Program-made: the position numbers and the translations under genes | Assembly: GCA_019690055.1 (NCBI GenBank) | Contig: JADGGF010000099.1 | Location: forward strand, 1 to 11,094 | DNA: 11,094 nucleotides | Source: Micromonosporaceae bacterium | Lineage (GTDB): Bacteria > Actinomycetota > Actinomycetes > Mycobacteriales > Micromonosporaceae | Reading direction: 5' to 3' | Shown: positions 1 to 5,057 of the stretch, in pieces | How the letters are laid out: each line of letters begins with the position of its first letter | How positions within the stretch are numbered: the stretch's first letter is position 1 | The notes under the pieces: generated by a model | What the model was told of the DNA's origin: nothing | The model's database searches: none | Seen by the model: the letters and a program-made list of their open reading frames with translations, nothing else

Positions 1-2
1 GC

Positions 3-188
3 ATGAGCACGCGGGCCGAGCCGTTCTACTGCCCGTACTGCGGGGAGGAGGACCTGCGCCCCCATGGCGCGACGCACGGGGAGTGGGAGTGCCGCGCCTG
101 CCGACGGGTCTTCACGCTGTCGATGCGGGGCCTGTTGCCGACTCTGGCGACCGGTCTGACCGGGGCCGCCGAGGGGGACAGCGGGTGA
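3..188 (+). CDS. Small zinc-ribbon protein of a sulfate-assimilation operon
   Basis: A 61-residue protein with two CxxC knuckles, C10-P-Y-C13 and C30-R-A-C33, about 17 residues apart, which is the spacing of a single zinc ribbon. No catalytic domain is visible. Small Cys4 proteins of this look lie next to sulfite reductase and cysH in the sulfate-assimilation clusters of Streptomyces and relatives; I recognise it from that context, and its biochemical role is not established. The neighbour supports this: the next gene, a sirohydrochlorin chelatase that would make the sulfite-reductase cofactor, begins inside the stop codon of this one. Only two bases precede the ATG, so no ribosome binding site can be seen and a start further upstream cannot be excluded. 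The segment after residue 40 is probably a flexible tail. Confidence 0.72.
   Translation: MSTRAEPFYCPYCGEEDLRPHGATHGEWECRACRRVFTLSMRGLLPTLATGLTGAAEGDSG
171..177 (+). promoter_or_regulatory. Ribosome binding site for the sirohydrochlorin chelatase
   Basis: GAGGGGG lies 7 nt before a GTG at 185-187 that overlaps the upstream stop codon as GTGA. This fixes the chelatase start at 185 rather than the in-frame ATG at 83, which would bury the whole zinc-ribbon gene and add 34 residues unlike the family. Confidence 0.75.
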
Positions 189-976
189 CCACACCGCCGA
201 TCGTGCTGGCCGCGCACGGCAGCCGGGACCCCGCCTCGTCGGCGACCATGCGCGCGCTGGCCGCCCGGGTCGGGCAGGCGTGGCCGGCCCCGGTGGTGGC
301 GGCGTTTCTCGACTTCGACGAACCGTCCATTCCGGACACTCTGGCCGATTTCCCGGACGGGACGGTGCCCGTCGTGGTGCCGGCGTTGCTGACCAACGCC
401 TACCACGGCCGGGTCGACCTGCCCGGGGTCCTCGCCCGGGTGCCCCGGCCGACCGTGCTCGCCGACGTGCTTGGGCCGGATCCGTTGCTGGTCGCCGGAA
501 TGCGTCGTCGGCTGTCCGAACTGGACGACGCCTTCGACGCCGTGGTGCTCGTCGCTGCGGGCACCTCGGACCCCGCCGCGCGCTCCACTGTGGATGACAT
601 GGCGGACGAACTGGGGCGTCAGCTTGACGTACCGTGCCTGGCCGGTTACGCGTCGGCGTCCGCCCCTACGCCGGGTGAAGCGGTGGCCACCCTGCGCGCG
701 GCCGGAGCCCGCCGAATCCTTGGTGCGGCGTACTTTCTGGCCACCGGACGGCTCTACACAACCGCGGTACGGTCGGCCGTCGATGCCGGGGCGGTCGATG
801 TGGCCGCCCCGCTCGGTACGGCCGATGAGCTCGTCCATCTCGTGCTCGCCCGGGCCGCGGCAGCGATCGAAGGTCGGAATGCCGACAGCGCCGGGCATCG
901 GGCCGGGCCGGCCCTGAATGTGGGCGGCCCGGCAACGAAAAAGGCCCCGGTACCAGTACCGGGGCGATTTTCGTGA
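185..976 (+). CDS. Sirohydrochlorin chelatase (CbiX/SirB family, two-domain form)
   Basis: A 263-residue protein expected to insert a divalent metal, most likely Fe2+, into sirohydrochlorin to make sirohaem for sulfite reductase. The N-terminal half opens with the family signature AAHGSRDP (metal-binding H11) and carries the second histidine in NAYHGRVDLP (H74). The C-terminal half (from about residue 117) repeats the fold, but the HGS-like position reads AAGTSD, so only the first half looks catalytic, as is usual for two-domain actinobacterial members. The GTG start overlaps the previous stop by 4 nt, indicating translational coupling. The last 30 or so residues are low-complexity, and codons at the extreme end lie within the transcription terminator, with the stop codon just after it. 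Cobaltochelatase activity for cobalamin cannot be ruled out, but the operon context favours sirohaem. Confidence 0.88.
   Translation: MTTPPIVLAAHGSRDPASSATMRALAARVGQAWPAPVVAAFLDFDEPSIPDTLADFPDGTVPVVVPALLTNAYHGRVDLPGVLARVPRPTVLADVLGPDPLLVAGMRRRLSELDDAFDAVVLVAAGTSDPAARSTVDDMADELGRQLDVPCLAGYASASAPTPGEAVATLRAAGARRILGAAYFLATGRLYTTAVRSAVDAGAVDVAAPLGTADELVHLVLARAAAAIEGRNADSAGHRAGPALNVGGPATKKAPVPVPGRFS
938..971. terminator. Bidirectional intrinsic terminator
   Basis: A perfect 9-bp stem, GCCCCGGTA (944-952) and TACCGGGGC (957-965), closes a CCAG loop. It has AAAAA at 938-942 on one side and TTTT at 968-971 on the other, so it reads as an intrinsic terminator in both directions. It sits between the convergent chelatase and whiB1 genes and can serve both. 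It lies inside the last codons of the chelatase frame. Confidence 0.85.
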
Positions 977-1076
977 TCATCGCTGCGCACCAGCGGAGTG
1001 CTTTGCTGTGTGGCAGCGGAGATCCTGTTGTCTGACGCGGTCTTGCGTGGCAGCGGGTGCGACCGCACGCCTGCTC

Positions 1077-1328
1077 CTAGAACGAGTGGGCGCGCACGCG
1101 CAGGCCGCGGCGCTTGAGCGCGCGACGCTCCTCTTCGCTCATCCCGCCCCACACACCGGCGTCCTGTCCGGTCTCGAGGGCCCACTGCAGGCAGGCGTCC
1201 ACGACCGGGCAGCGCCGGCAGACCGCCTTGGCCTGCTCAACCTGCAGCAGGGCGGGTCCCGACGTCCCAATCGGGAAGAACAGCTCAGGATCCTCGTCCC
1301 GGCAGGCGGCACGGTGACGCCAGTCCAT
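1077..1328 (-). CDS. whiB1: WhiB1/WblE-type iron-sulfur transcription factor
   Basis: An 83-residue Wbl protein with the four cluster ligands C9, C37, C40 and C46 (CxxCxxxxxC spacing), the GVWGG turn at residues 58-62 and a basic C-terminal tail (RRALKRRGLRVRA). From memory it is close to Mycobacterium tuberculosis WhiB1 along its whole length, including the MDWRH start and DEDPELFFP segment. WhiB1 is known to bind a 4Fe-4S cluster that reacts with nitric oxide and to bind region 4 of the principal sigma factor; the same role is inferred here. The start at 1328 is chosen over the in-frame upstream ATG at 1466 because AAGGAG lies 10 nt before it and it gives the family's usual length. The control region upstream holds two CRP-type sites. 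Confidence 0.93.
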   Translation of the reverse strand: MDWRHRAACRDEDPELFFPIGTSGPALLQVEQAKAVCRRCPVVDACLQWALETGQDAGVWGGMSEEERRALKRRGLRVRAHSF

Positions 1329-1473
1329 GGCGGCAACACTCCTTGGTTCGCGGCACGGCGCCGTTCGGGCACGCGCGCCTCTTCGGTTGGTGGTGGTGGT
1401 CCTTGCGTGGGTCCCGGGCCCGCGGCGCGCGCGTCTCCCCAGGCAGATCCGTGGGTGTCGGCGCACCTTGCAC

Positions 1474-1506
1474 GTACTACGCGCGTGAGCGGGCGAGGGG
1501 CCTCAA
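1474..1506 (-). promoter_or_regulatory. Possible whiB1 promoter
   Basis: On the minus strand a TAGTAC box (1479-1474) could be the -10 element, with TTGAGG (1506-1501) 21 bp upstream as a poor, over-spaced -35. The start would be near 1467, giving a leader of about 140 nt. The weak core would suit an activator-dependent promoter. The -10 match is partial. Confidence 0.35.
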
Positions 1507-1518
1507 ACTCGGTTCGCT

Positions 1519-1534
1519 TGTGAATGCTTTCACG
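1519..1534. promoter_or_regulatory. CRP/Crp-type operator, proximal site of whiB1
   Basis: TGTGAATGCTTTCACG matches the TGTGA-N6-TCACA consensus with one mismatch, in the last base. Its centre (1526.5) is about 60 bp upstream of the start expected from the TAGTAC box. In M. tuberculosis, whiB1 is known to be controlled by the cAMP receptor protein through sites in the equivalent region. Confidence 0.7.
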
Positions 1535-1578
1535 AACTGTGGCGATGTCAAGGGGCAGTTTGGAGGATGGCCACTCCG

Positions 1579-1594
1579 CGTGACAGACGTCACG
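1579..1594. promoter_or_regulatory. CRP/Crp-type operator, distal site of whiB1
   Basis: CGTGACAGACGTCACG has the same GTGA-N6-TCAC core with symmetrical outer bases. It lies exactly 60 bp centre-to-centre from the proximal site, further from whiB1. The pairing makes a chance match less likely than for either site alone. Confidence 0.55.
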
Positions 1595-1619
1595 CATCGT
1601 TCGTCCGTTATGCTCCAAA

Positions 1620-1637
1620 TGTCCGACGCTTCGGACA
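1620..1637. other. Stem-loop in the kinase-whiB1 intergenic region
   Basis: TGTCCGA (1620-1626) pairs perfectly with TCGGACA (1631-1637) around a CGCT loop. On the minus strand it is followed by ATTTGG, so it could be a weak terminator about 190 nt downstream of the lipid kinase stop. The T-tract is poor, and a protein-binding palindrome is equally possible. Confidence 0.4.
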
Positions 1638-1826
1638 GCCACGGTCCGTGACCAATGTAATACCTTGTGTCGCTTCGCGCCGGCATTTCACCCTGCGTGT
1701 CGGCGTCGTACCGGATGACCTGTCCGGGTCCGCCGGGGTTCCTGACTACGAAGAGTCACCAGTGACGCGGCTGGGTGACGTGTTTACCACCACAGTGTGA
1801 CGTTGCCGGCACGCTGCGCGCGGCGG

Positions 1827-2846
1827 TCAGCAGAATACGCGCAGTGCGTCCGGTACCGCGGTGAAGGTCACGTTGGTCCGTTCCCCCAGGTACTCGCCAT
1901 CGATCTGGAACGCGGTCGGGCGGCTGGCCGTGAGTACGAAACCCGACAGATCGTGGTGTGTCAATGTATGCCGAGCGTGCAGGTTGGACAGACGCCCCGT
2001 GAGCAGGTTCGTGGCGACGAGTGCGGTGCCGTGCACGTTCAGTGCTCGGACCGCCATGAGGTCCAGCCCGGTGTCGAACCCCGCGTCGGGGCACGGGCTG
2101 ATCGCCTTGTTGCCCAGGTAGGTCCAGGGTGTCGTGTTCTGGACGATCACGGTGCCGAGGCCCCCCTCGGGTGGCTGGCCGGGAACCTCAAGGGTGATCG
2201 CCGGCGCGCGCCGATCGGTTTCGACCAGGAACTGGGTCACGGCCGAGCGGATGTAGAGCGCCGGGGTCGGGATCTTGCCGCGCAACCGGGCGCGCTCGAC
2301 GGCGCGCACCACCTCCGCGTCCAGCCCGAATCCCGCGCAGAACGTAAAGAACCGTCCGTCGGCCCGGCCCAGCCCGATAGTGCGGGTCCGCTGGGCGTGC
2401 AGGGCCTCCAGCAAGGCTCCGGTCGCCTCGATCGCGTCGTTGGGGAGCCCGAGGGCCCGCGCGAACACGTTCGTGGATCCGCCGGGGACGACCGCGAGCA
2501 CCGGCAGGTCGGCGGCCGTCAAGCCTCGCCCCTCGGGCTCGTCACCCGCACCCACCAGCGTCGTGGTGGTGGAGCCGGCCGACCGCGCCGCGTACTTGGT
2601 CGGTACGCGGGGCGTCGCGGTGAGCAGGCCGTTGATCACCTCGTTTACCGTGCCGTCGCCGCCCAGCGCCACCACCACGTCCAGCCGGTCACGAACCGCC
2701 TGCCGGGCCAGCTCAGCGGCGTGACCTCGGCGTCGCGTGTCGCCGAACCGGATGTCCATCTCGGTCCGCAACGCGCGGACCAGCACGTTGCGTGACCGCT
2801 CGCTCGTGGTGGTGGCCTTCGGGTTGACCACCAGGAGCGCGCGCAT
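1827..2846 (-). CDS. YegS/DgkB-type lipid kinase (diacylglycerol kinase family)
   Basis: A 339-residue member of the diacylglycerol/sphingosine kinase catalytic superfamily, expected to phosphorylate a lipid such as diacylglycerol at the cytoplasmic face of the membrane. Visible signatures are LVVNPKA near the N-terminus, the nucleotide-binding loop ALGGDGTVNEVINGL (about residues 60-74) and VVPGGSTNVFARALGLPND (119-137). The C-terminal substrate domain includes GFGLDAEVV and ends with FQIDGEYLGERT. No signal peptide or membrane helix is seen. Between the two signatures lies a loop of roughly 35 residues (about 77-112), rich in Thr, Ser and Gly, longer than I expect for the family. The exact lipid cannot be told from the sequence. 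The ATG has no Shine-Dalgarno but has a -10-like box 6 nt upstream, so the mRNA may be leaderless. I recall a similar kinase gene upstream of whiB1 in mycobacteria. Confidence 0.87.
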   Translation of the reverse strand: MRALLVVNPKATTTSERSRNVLVRALRTEMDIRFGDTRRRGHAAELARQAVRDRLDVVVALGGDGTVNEVINGLLTATPRVPTKYAARSAGSTTTTLVGAGDEPEGRGLTAADLPVLAVVPGGSTNVFARALGLPNDAIEATGALLEALHAQRTRTIGLGRADGRFFTFCAGFGLDAEVVRAVERARLRGKIPTPALYIRSAVTQFLVETDRRAPAITLEVPGQPPEGGLGTVIVQNTTPWTYLGNKAISPCPDAGFDTGLDLMAVRALNVHGTALVATNLLTGRLSNLHARHTLTHHDLSGFVLTASRPTAFQIDGEYLGERTNVTFTAVPDALRVFC

Positions 2847-2852
2847 GGGCGG

Positions 2853-2858
2853 ACTGTA
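2853..2858 (-). promoter_or_regulatory. -10 element for a leaderless lipid-kinase mRNA
   Basis: TACAGT on the minus strand ends 6 nt before the kinase ATG, placing transcription start at or next to the A of ATG. There is no purine-rich ribosome binding site. No good -35 is visible. Confidence 0.5.
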
Positions 2859-2978
2859 TCTGAGCCCACTCCCCGGCGCGGGCGGGGCCAGGAGATCTCC
2901 GTCTCGCGCTGCGTGTCAAGCATCGGACGGTGCCGAACTCCACAGGTTGCGGGCCGGAGCGCCCCCGCCGGCCCCGAG

Positions 2979-2984
2979 TAGGGT
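2979..2984 (+). promoter_or_regulatory. -10 element for a leaderless membrane-protein mRNA
   Basis: TAGGGT ends 7 nt before the GTG at 2992, the spacing expected if transcription begins at the start codon. No Shine-Dalgarno is present. No -35 with normal spacing is seen. Confidence 0.5.
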
Positions 2985-2991
2985 TTCTCAC

Positions 2992-3378
2992 GTGTCCGAG
3001 GCGAACCTGCCCAACCCCGTCACGTTGCGTATCGCCGTCTGGCTGCTCGCGGGCGAGGCGGCGGCGTTGGGCGTGCTCGCGCTGCTGCTGTTGATCAGCG
3101 ACCTGCGCGGCGGGGCCACGTCGCAGCAGGGCGCTATCGGGGTCATCGGCTACGTGCTGGTGCTCGGCGCGGCCTTCGGCCTGCTGTCGTGGGCGCTGCG
3201 CGGCCGGCGGGCCTGGGCCCGAGGCCCAGCGATCGTTCTACACATGTTGATGCTGCCATTGGGTGTCGCGCTGCTGTCGAACCGGAACCTGCTCGGCGTG
3301 GCCGCAGTCGTCCTCAGCCTCGCCGGGTGCGTCGTCCTGCTGGCGCCGAGCACCCGCCTCGCGATCGGCCGTGATTAG
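2992..3378 (+). CDS. Four-helix integral membrane protein, unknown function
   Basis: A 128-residue protein made almost wholly of four hydrophobic helices, at about residues 12-36, 47-69, 78-95 and 99-117. The loop after helix 2 is basic (RGRRAWARG), which predicts that this loop and both termini are cytoplasmic. No catalytic motif or domain is recognisable; it resembles the many small actinobacterial membrane proteins of unknown role. The GTG at 2992 is preferred to the in-frame ATG at 2737. The earlier start would lie antisense to the lipid kinase and add a non-hydrophobic, Arg/Ser/Pro-rich segment. It is divergent from the kinase across a 145-bp gap, and both genes appear to be leaderless, so they may share control. 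The nearest terminator-like hairpin is about 130 nt past the stop. Confidence 0.72.
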   Translation: MSEANLPNPVTLRIAVWLLAGEAAALGVLALLLLISDLRGGATSQQGAIGVIGYVLVLGAAFGLLSWALRGRRAWARGPAIVLHMLMLPLGVALLSNRNLLGVAAVVLSLAGCVVLLAPSTRLAIGRD

Positions 3379-3396
3379 GGCTGTAATTCTTGTGCT

Positions 3397-3483
3397 CGCT
3401 GGCGCTCGCACGCGCCTCGGTCCTCTTGATGCGTGGCCTTCCCTCGTCGCTCTGGTCGCTGCGCTCCCGGCGCTCCTCGGTCC
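3397..3483. repeat. Imperfect CGCTC-rich direct repeat, two 27-bp copies 60 bp apart
   Basis: Segments 3397-3423 and 3457-3483 both begin CGCTG, end CTCGGTCC and carry CGCTC/GCGCC variants between. The DNA between them is also rich in CTCG and CGCT. It fills the gap after the membrane-protein gene, where no coding frame is convincing. Confidence 0.45.
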
Positions 3484-3492
3484 AGGTCCACG

Positions 3493-3533
3493 CGGCCCGA
3501 GGCCGGAGGGGCGGCTATTGAGCCGCCGGGCCG
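3493..3533. terminator. Compound hairpin between convergent genes
   Basis: A perfect 7-bp stem GGCGGCT (3510-3516) and AGCCGCC (3521-3527) closes an ATTG loop. An outer stem CGGCCC (3493-3498) with GGGCCG (3528-3533) can stack on it. There is no T-tract, which is common for actinobacterial terminators. It lies between the ends of the membrane-protein and anti-sigma genes and could serve both. Confidence 0.5.
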
Positions 3534-3586
3534 TCATGGAGTAGTGAGGGCGGGCGTCACCTGGGCCCGATGGGCGCACGGCCCGG

Positions 3587-4045
3587 TCAGTGCCGAGCCT
3601 TGCGCAGGTCGATCCAGGCGAAGCCGTCGCCGATGCCATGGCTCACGCCGGTCGCGTGGGCGGTCAGCACCCGCCAGGCGAAGGACTGCTCGGCCGGCAA
3701 CGCCGCCCCGTCCTCCACGGGCGCGCAGACTCGAACGGCGAGCGCGTCGGCCAGGACCTCGTACCGGCACCTGAGCGTGGCGGTCCCGGCGGGATCGCCG
3801 GCCGGCAGGGACAGCAGCATCGCGCAGGCCTCATCGACCGCGATACGGAGGTCTTCGATCTCGTCGAGGGTGAGGCTCAGCCGGGCGGCGAGCCCGGCCG
3901 TCGCCGCTCGAACCACGGGAAGGAACGACGCCACGGCCGGCACGGTCAGCTCGACCACGCCACCGACCGCGGGTGGCTCCCACTCCTGGGCCGCCGTACC
4001 GGGTTCCGCGCGGGGTGCCTGGGGCACCTGCTCGTTTCCGGTCAT
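3587..4045 (-). CDS. RsbW-like anti-sigma regulatory protein (GHKL ATPase fold)
   Basis: A 152-residue protein of the RsbW/SpoIIAB-type anti-sigma family. After an Ala/Pro/Glu-rich leader (residues 1-28) comes the domain start VELTVPAVASFLPVVRAATA, then the helix LDEIEDLRIAVDEACAMLL (60-78), the N-box region of GHKL ATPases. The acidic residue E72 is kept, but the usual Mg-coordinating asparagine is Met (M76). The glycine-rich G1 loop (DxGxG) is also not clear, so ATP-dependent kinase activity is doubtful although the sigma-binding fold may persist. No sigma factor or anti-anti-sigma gene is adjacent, so its partner is not shown here. The ATG at 4045 lacks a Shine-Dalgarno and has a TAGAGT box 9 nt upstream. 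Confidence 0.8.
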   Translation of the reverse strand: MTGNEQVPQAPRAEPGTAAQEWEPPAVGGVVELTVPAVASFLPVVRAATAGLAARLSLTLDEIEDLRIAVDEACAMLLSLPAGDPAGTATLRCRYEVLADALAVRVCAPVEDGAALPAEQSFAWRVLTAHATGVSHGIGDGFAWIDLRKARH

Positions 4046-4054
4046 GATGGACCG

Positions 4055-4060
4055 ACTCTA
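4055..4060 (-). promoter_or_regulatory. -10 element for the anti-sigma gene, possibly leaderless
   Basis: TAGAGT on the minus strand ends 9 nt before the ATG. There is no purine-rich ribosome binding site between them. The spacing is at the long end for a leaderless start. Confidence 0.4.
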
Positions 4061-4130
4061 GAACGTGACGGTCCCGTCCGTCATGGCTCCCACGCCGGGC
4101 CGGCGGCCCGCCGGCCCGATCGGCGCTCGT

Positions 4131-4172
4131 GGCCCGCTGGCTGGGTTGGGAGGCCCGCTGGCTGGGTTGGGA
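4131..4172. repeat. Perfect 2 x 21-bp tandem repeat
   Basis: Two identical, directly adjacent 21-bp units, 4131-4151 and 4152-4172, share the core GCCCGCTGGCTGGGTT. They lie between the anti-sigma promoter and the sodN terminator, in DNA with no convincing gene. Confidence 0.85.
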
Positions 4173-4223
4173 GAACGACGGCCGGCACGTCGGGCATGGA
4201 CGTACCGGCCGTACGGTCACGGT

Positions 4224-4244
4224 TCCGGCCGGGTCGCGGCCGGA
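4224..4244 (-). terminator. sodN terminator hairpin
   Basis: Perfect 8-bp arms TCCGGCCG (4224-4231) and CGGCCGGA (4237-4244) enclose a 5-nt loop, 7 nt after the sodN stop. There is no T-tract. A second 5-bp hairpin, CGTAC (4201-4205) with GTACG (4211-4215), lies further downstream. Confidence 0.6.
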
Positions 4245-4251
4245 CGGGCTG

Positions 4252-4656
4252 TCACGCCTGCTTGGTCTCCCAGAAGATCTTGGCGATCTCGTCGATCTTC
4301 GCGAGCAGCTGCTCCGCGACGGCCGGGTCGGTCGAGCCCTTGGCGCCGGACGCCCCCGCCAGCTTGGTCGCCTCGTTGAAGAGCTGGTGCAGCTGCGGGT
4401 ACTTCTCGAAGTGGGCGGGCTTGAAGTAGTCCGTCCACAGTACCCAGAGGTGGTGCTTGACGAGCTCGGCCCGGGCCTCCTTGATGATCAGGGCCCGGGT
4501 GCGGAACTCGGTGTCCTGGTTGGCCTGGTACTTCTCACAGATCGCCTTGATCGACTCAGCCTCGATCCTGGCCTGGGCCGGGTCGTAGACCCCGCACGGC
4601 AGGTCGCAGTGGGCGCTCGCCACGGTACGCGGCGTCAGCAGACGGGGCAGTCGCAT
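4252..4656 (-). CDS. sodN: Nickel superoxide dismutase precursor
   Basis: A 134-residue NiSOD precursor that disproportionates superoxide in the cytoplasm as a homohexamer of four-helix bundles. The nickel hook HCDLPCGVYDP is intact: mature His1, Cys2 and Cys6 correspond to H16, C17 and C21. A 15-residue pro-sequence MRLPRLLTPRTVASA must be removed to free the His1 amine, leaving a mature chain of about 119 residues, close to the 117 of the Streptomyces enzyme. The C-terminal half is helical, as expected. The start at 4656 is fixed by AAAGGA 8-9 nt upstream and by the pro-sequence length; longer in-frame starts would run through the divergent sodX gene. It lies back-to-back with its maturation peptidase across 87 bp. 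Confidence 0.96.
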   Translation of the reverse strand: MRLPRLLTPRTVASAHCDLPCGVYDPAQARIEAESIKAICEKYQANQDTEFRTRALIIKEARAELVKHHLWVLWTDYFKPAHFEKYPQLHQLFNEATKLAGASGAKGSTDPAVAEQLLAKIDEIAKIFWETKQA

Positions 4657-4743
4657 CGTCGGATCCTTTCTCGACGGACTGGTGCGATGATCCTCAGGCA
4701 TCAACCTACTCCCGTTGCGGGAAATTTCTGCCCAGGAGTCCAA
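4657..4743. promoter_or_regulatory. Divergent sodN-sodX control region
   Basis: This 87-bp gap separates the two divergent starts. It contains CCCG-TTG-CGGG (4711-4721), which overlaps the AT-rich palindrome GAAATTTC (4721-4728), a possible operator in otherwise G/C-rich DNA. The ribosome binding sites are AAAGGA for sodN (4665-4670, minus strand) and AGGAG for sodX (4734-4738). I could not place -10 and -35 boxes with confidence, nor find a clear Nur-type site. Confidence 0.5.
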
Positions 4744-5037
4744 ATGTGGCGCACGGTTCTCGTCCATGGGCCGTCGATGGCGCCGACGCTGCGCCACGGT
4801 GACGCCGTCCTGGTGCGTCGCGGTGGCCGCCCCATCCGACCGGGGGACATCGTGGTGGGCCGCTTCCACAGCCGACCTGACCTGCTGGTGATCAAACGGG
4901 CCGTGCGTCGCGAGCCCGGGGGCTGGTGGCTGGAGGGCGACAGTCCGGTGGTCGCCGACGACTCACGGGCGTACGGCCTGGCCGACGTCGAGGGACGGGT
5001 GGTGCTGCGCTACTGGCCCCGGCCCCGGCTGCTGTAG
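4744..5037 (+). CDS. sodX: Nickel-type superoxide dismutase maturation peptidase (S26 family)
   Basis: A 97-residue signal-peptidase-like (S26) enzyme expected to cut the NiSOD pro-sequence and expose the nickel-binding His. The catalytic serine is S11 in VHGPSMAPTL and the general-base lysine is K51 in VIKRAV. The C-terminal box WWLEGDSPVVADDSRAYG matches the conserved S26 end. There is no N-terminal membrane helix, unlike true leader peptidases, consistent with a soluble substrate. AGGAG at 4734-4738, 5 nt before ATG 4744, decides the start; an in-frame ATG at 4687 would add 19 residues inside the control region and has no such signal. The gene is divergent from sodN, the usual arrangement in actinobacteria. 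Confidence 0.92.
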   Translation: MWRTVLVHGPSMAPTLRHGDAVLVRRGGRPIRPGDIVVGRFHSRPDLLVIKRAVRREPGGWWLEGDSPVVADDSRAYGLADVEGRVVLRYWPRPRLL

Positions 5038-5045
5038 CACAGGCG

Positions 5046-5051
5046 TATTCT
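5046..5051 (+). promoter_or_regulatory. -10 element for a leaderless malic-enzyme mRNA
   Basis: TATTCT ends 6 nt before the GTG at 5058, in the 20-bp gap after the sodX stop. There is no Shine-Dalgarno. Any -35 would lie in the sodX coding end and none is obvious. Confidence 0.55.
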
Positions 5052-5057
5052 CGGCCA

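Larger units (their letters stand above)
1329..1826. other. 498-bp control and leader region of whiB1; no convincing gene
   Basis: The stretch between the lipid kinase stop and whiB1 has weak codon bias in all frames. It holds two CRP-type palindromes, a possible promoter, a hairpin at 1620-1637 and a GTCAC-CA-GTGAC palindrome at 1755-1766. A 77-codon plus-strand frame at 1567-1800 shows no family features and is not called. Confidence 0.6.

Noticed and set aside
26..898. Long minus-strand frame opposite the chelatase
   Set aside because: It is Arg/Gly/His-rich with no domain; it is a shadow of the well-supported plus-strand gene.
977..1076. Small RNA or gene after the terminator
   Set aside because: Only weak 4-bp hairpins and no promoter are visible; it looks like whiB1 3' flank.
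1567..1800. Plus-strand 77-codon frame in the whiB1 control region
   Set aside because: It has no family features or ribosome binding site, a non-biased composition, and overlaps a CRP-type site and hairpins.
1797..2795. 332-codon plus-strand frame opposite the lipid kinase
   Set aside because: The composition is typical of antisense to a GC-rich gene, and the opposite strand has clear kinase motifs.
4687..4743. Upstream ATG for sodX adding 19 residues
   Set aside because: AGGAG lies just before ATG 4744, S26 homology starts there, and the extension would occupy the divergent promoter.
4657..4743. Nur (nickel regulator) operator
   Set aside because: Only a loose TTGC...GCAA-like resemblance could be found, not enough to call.
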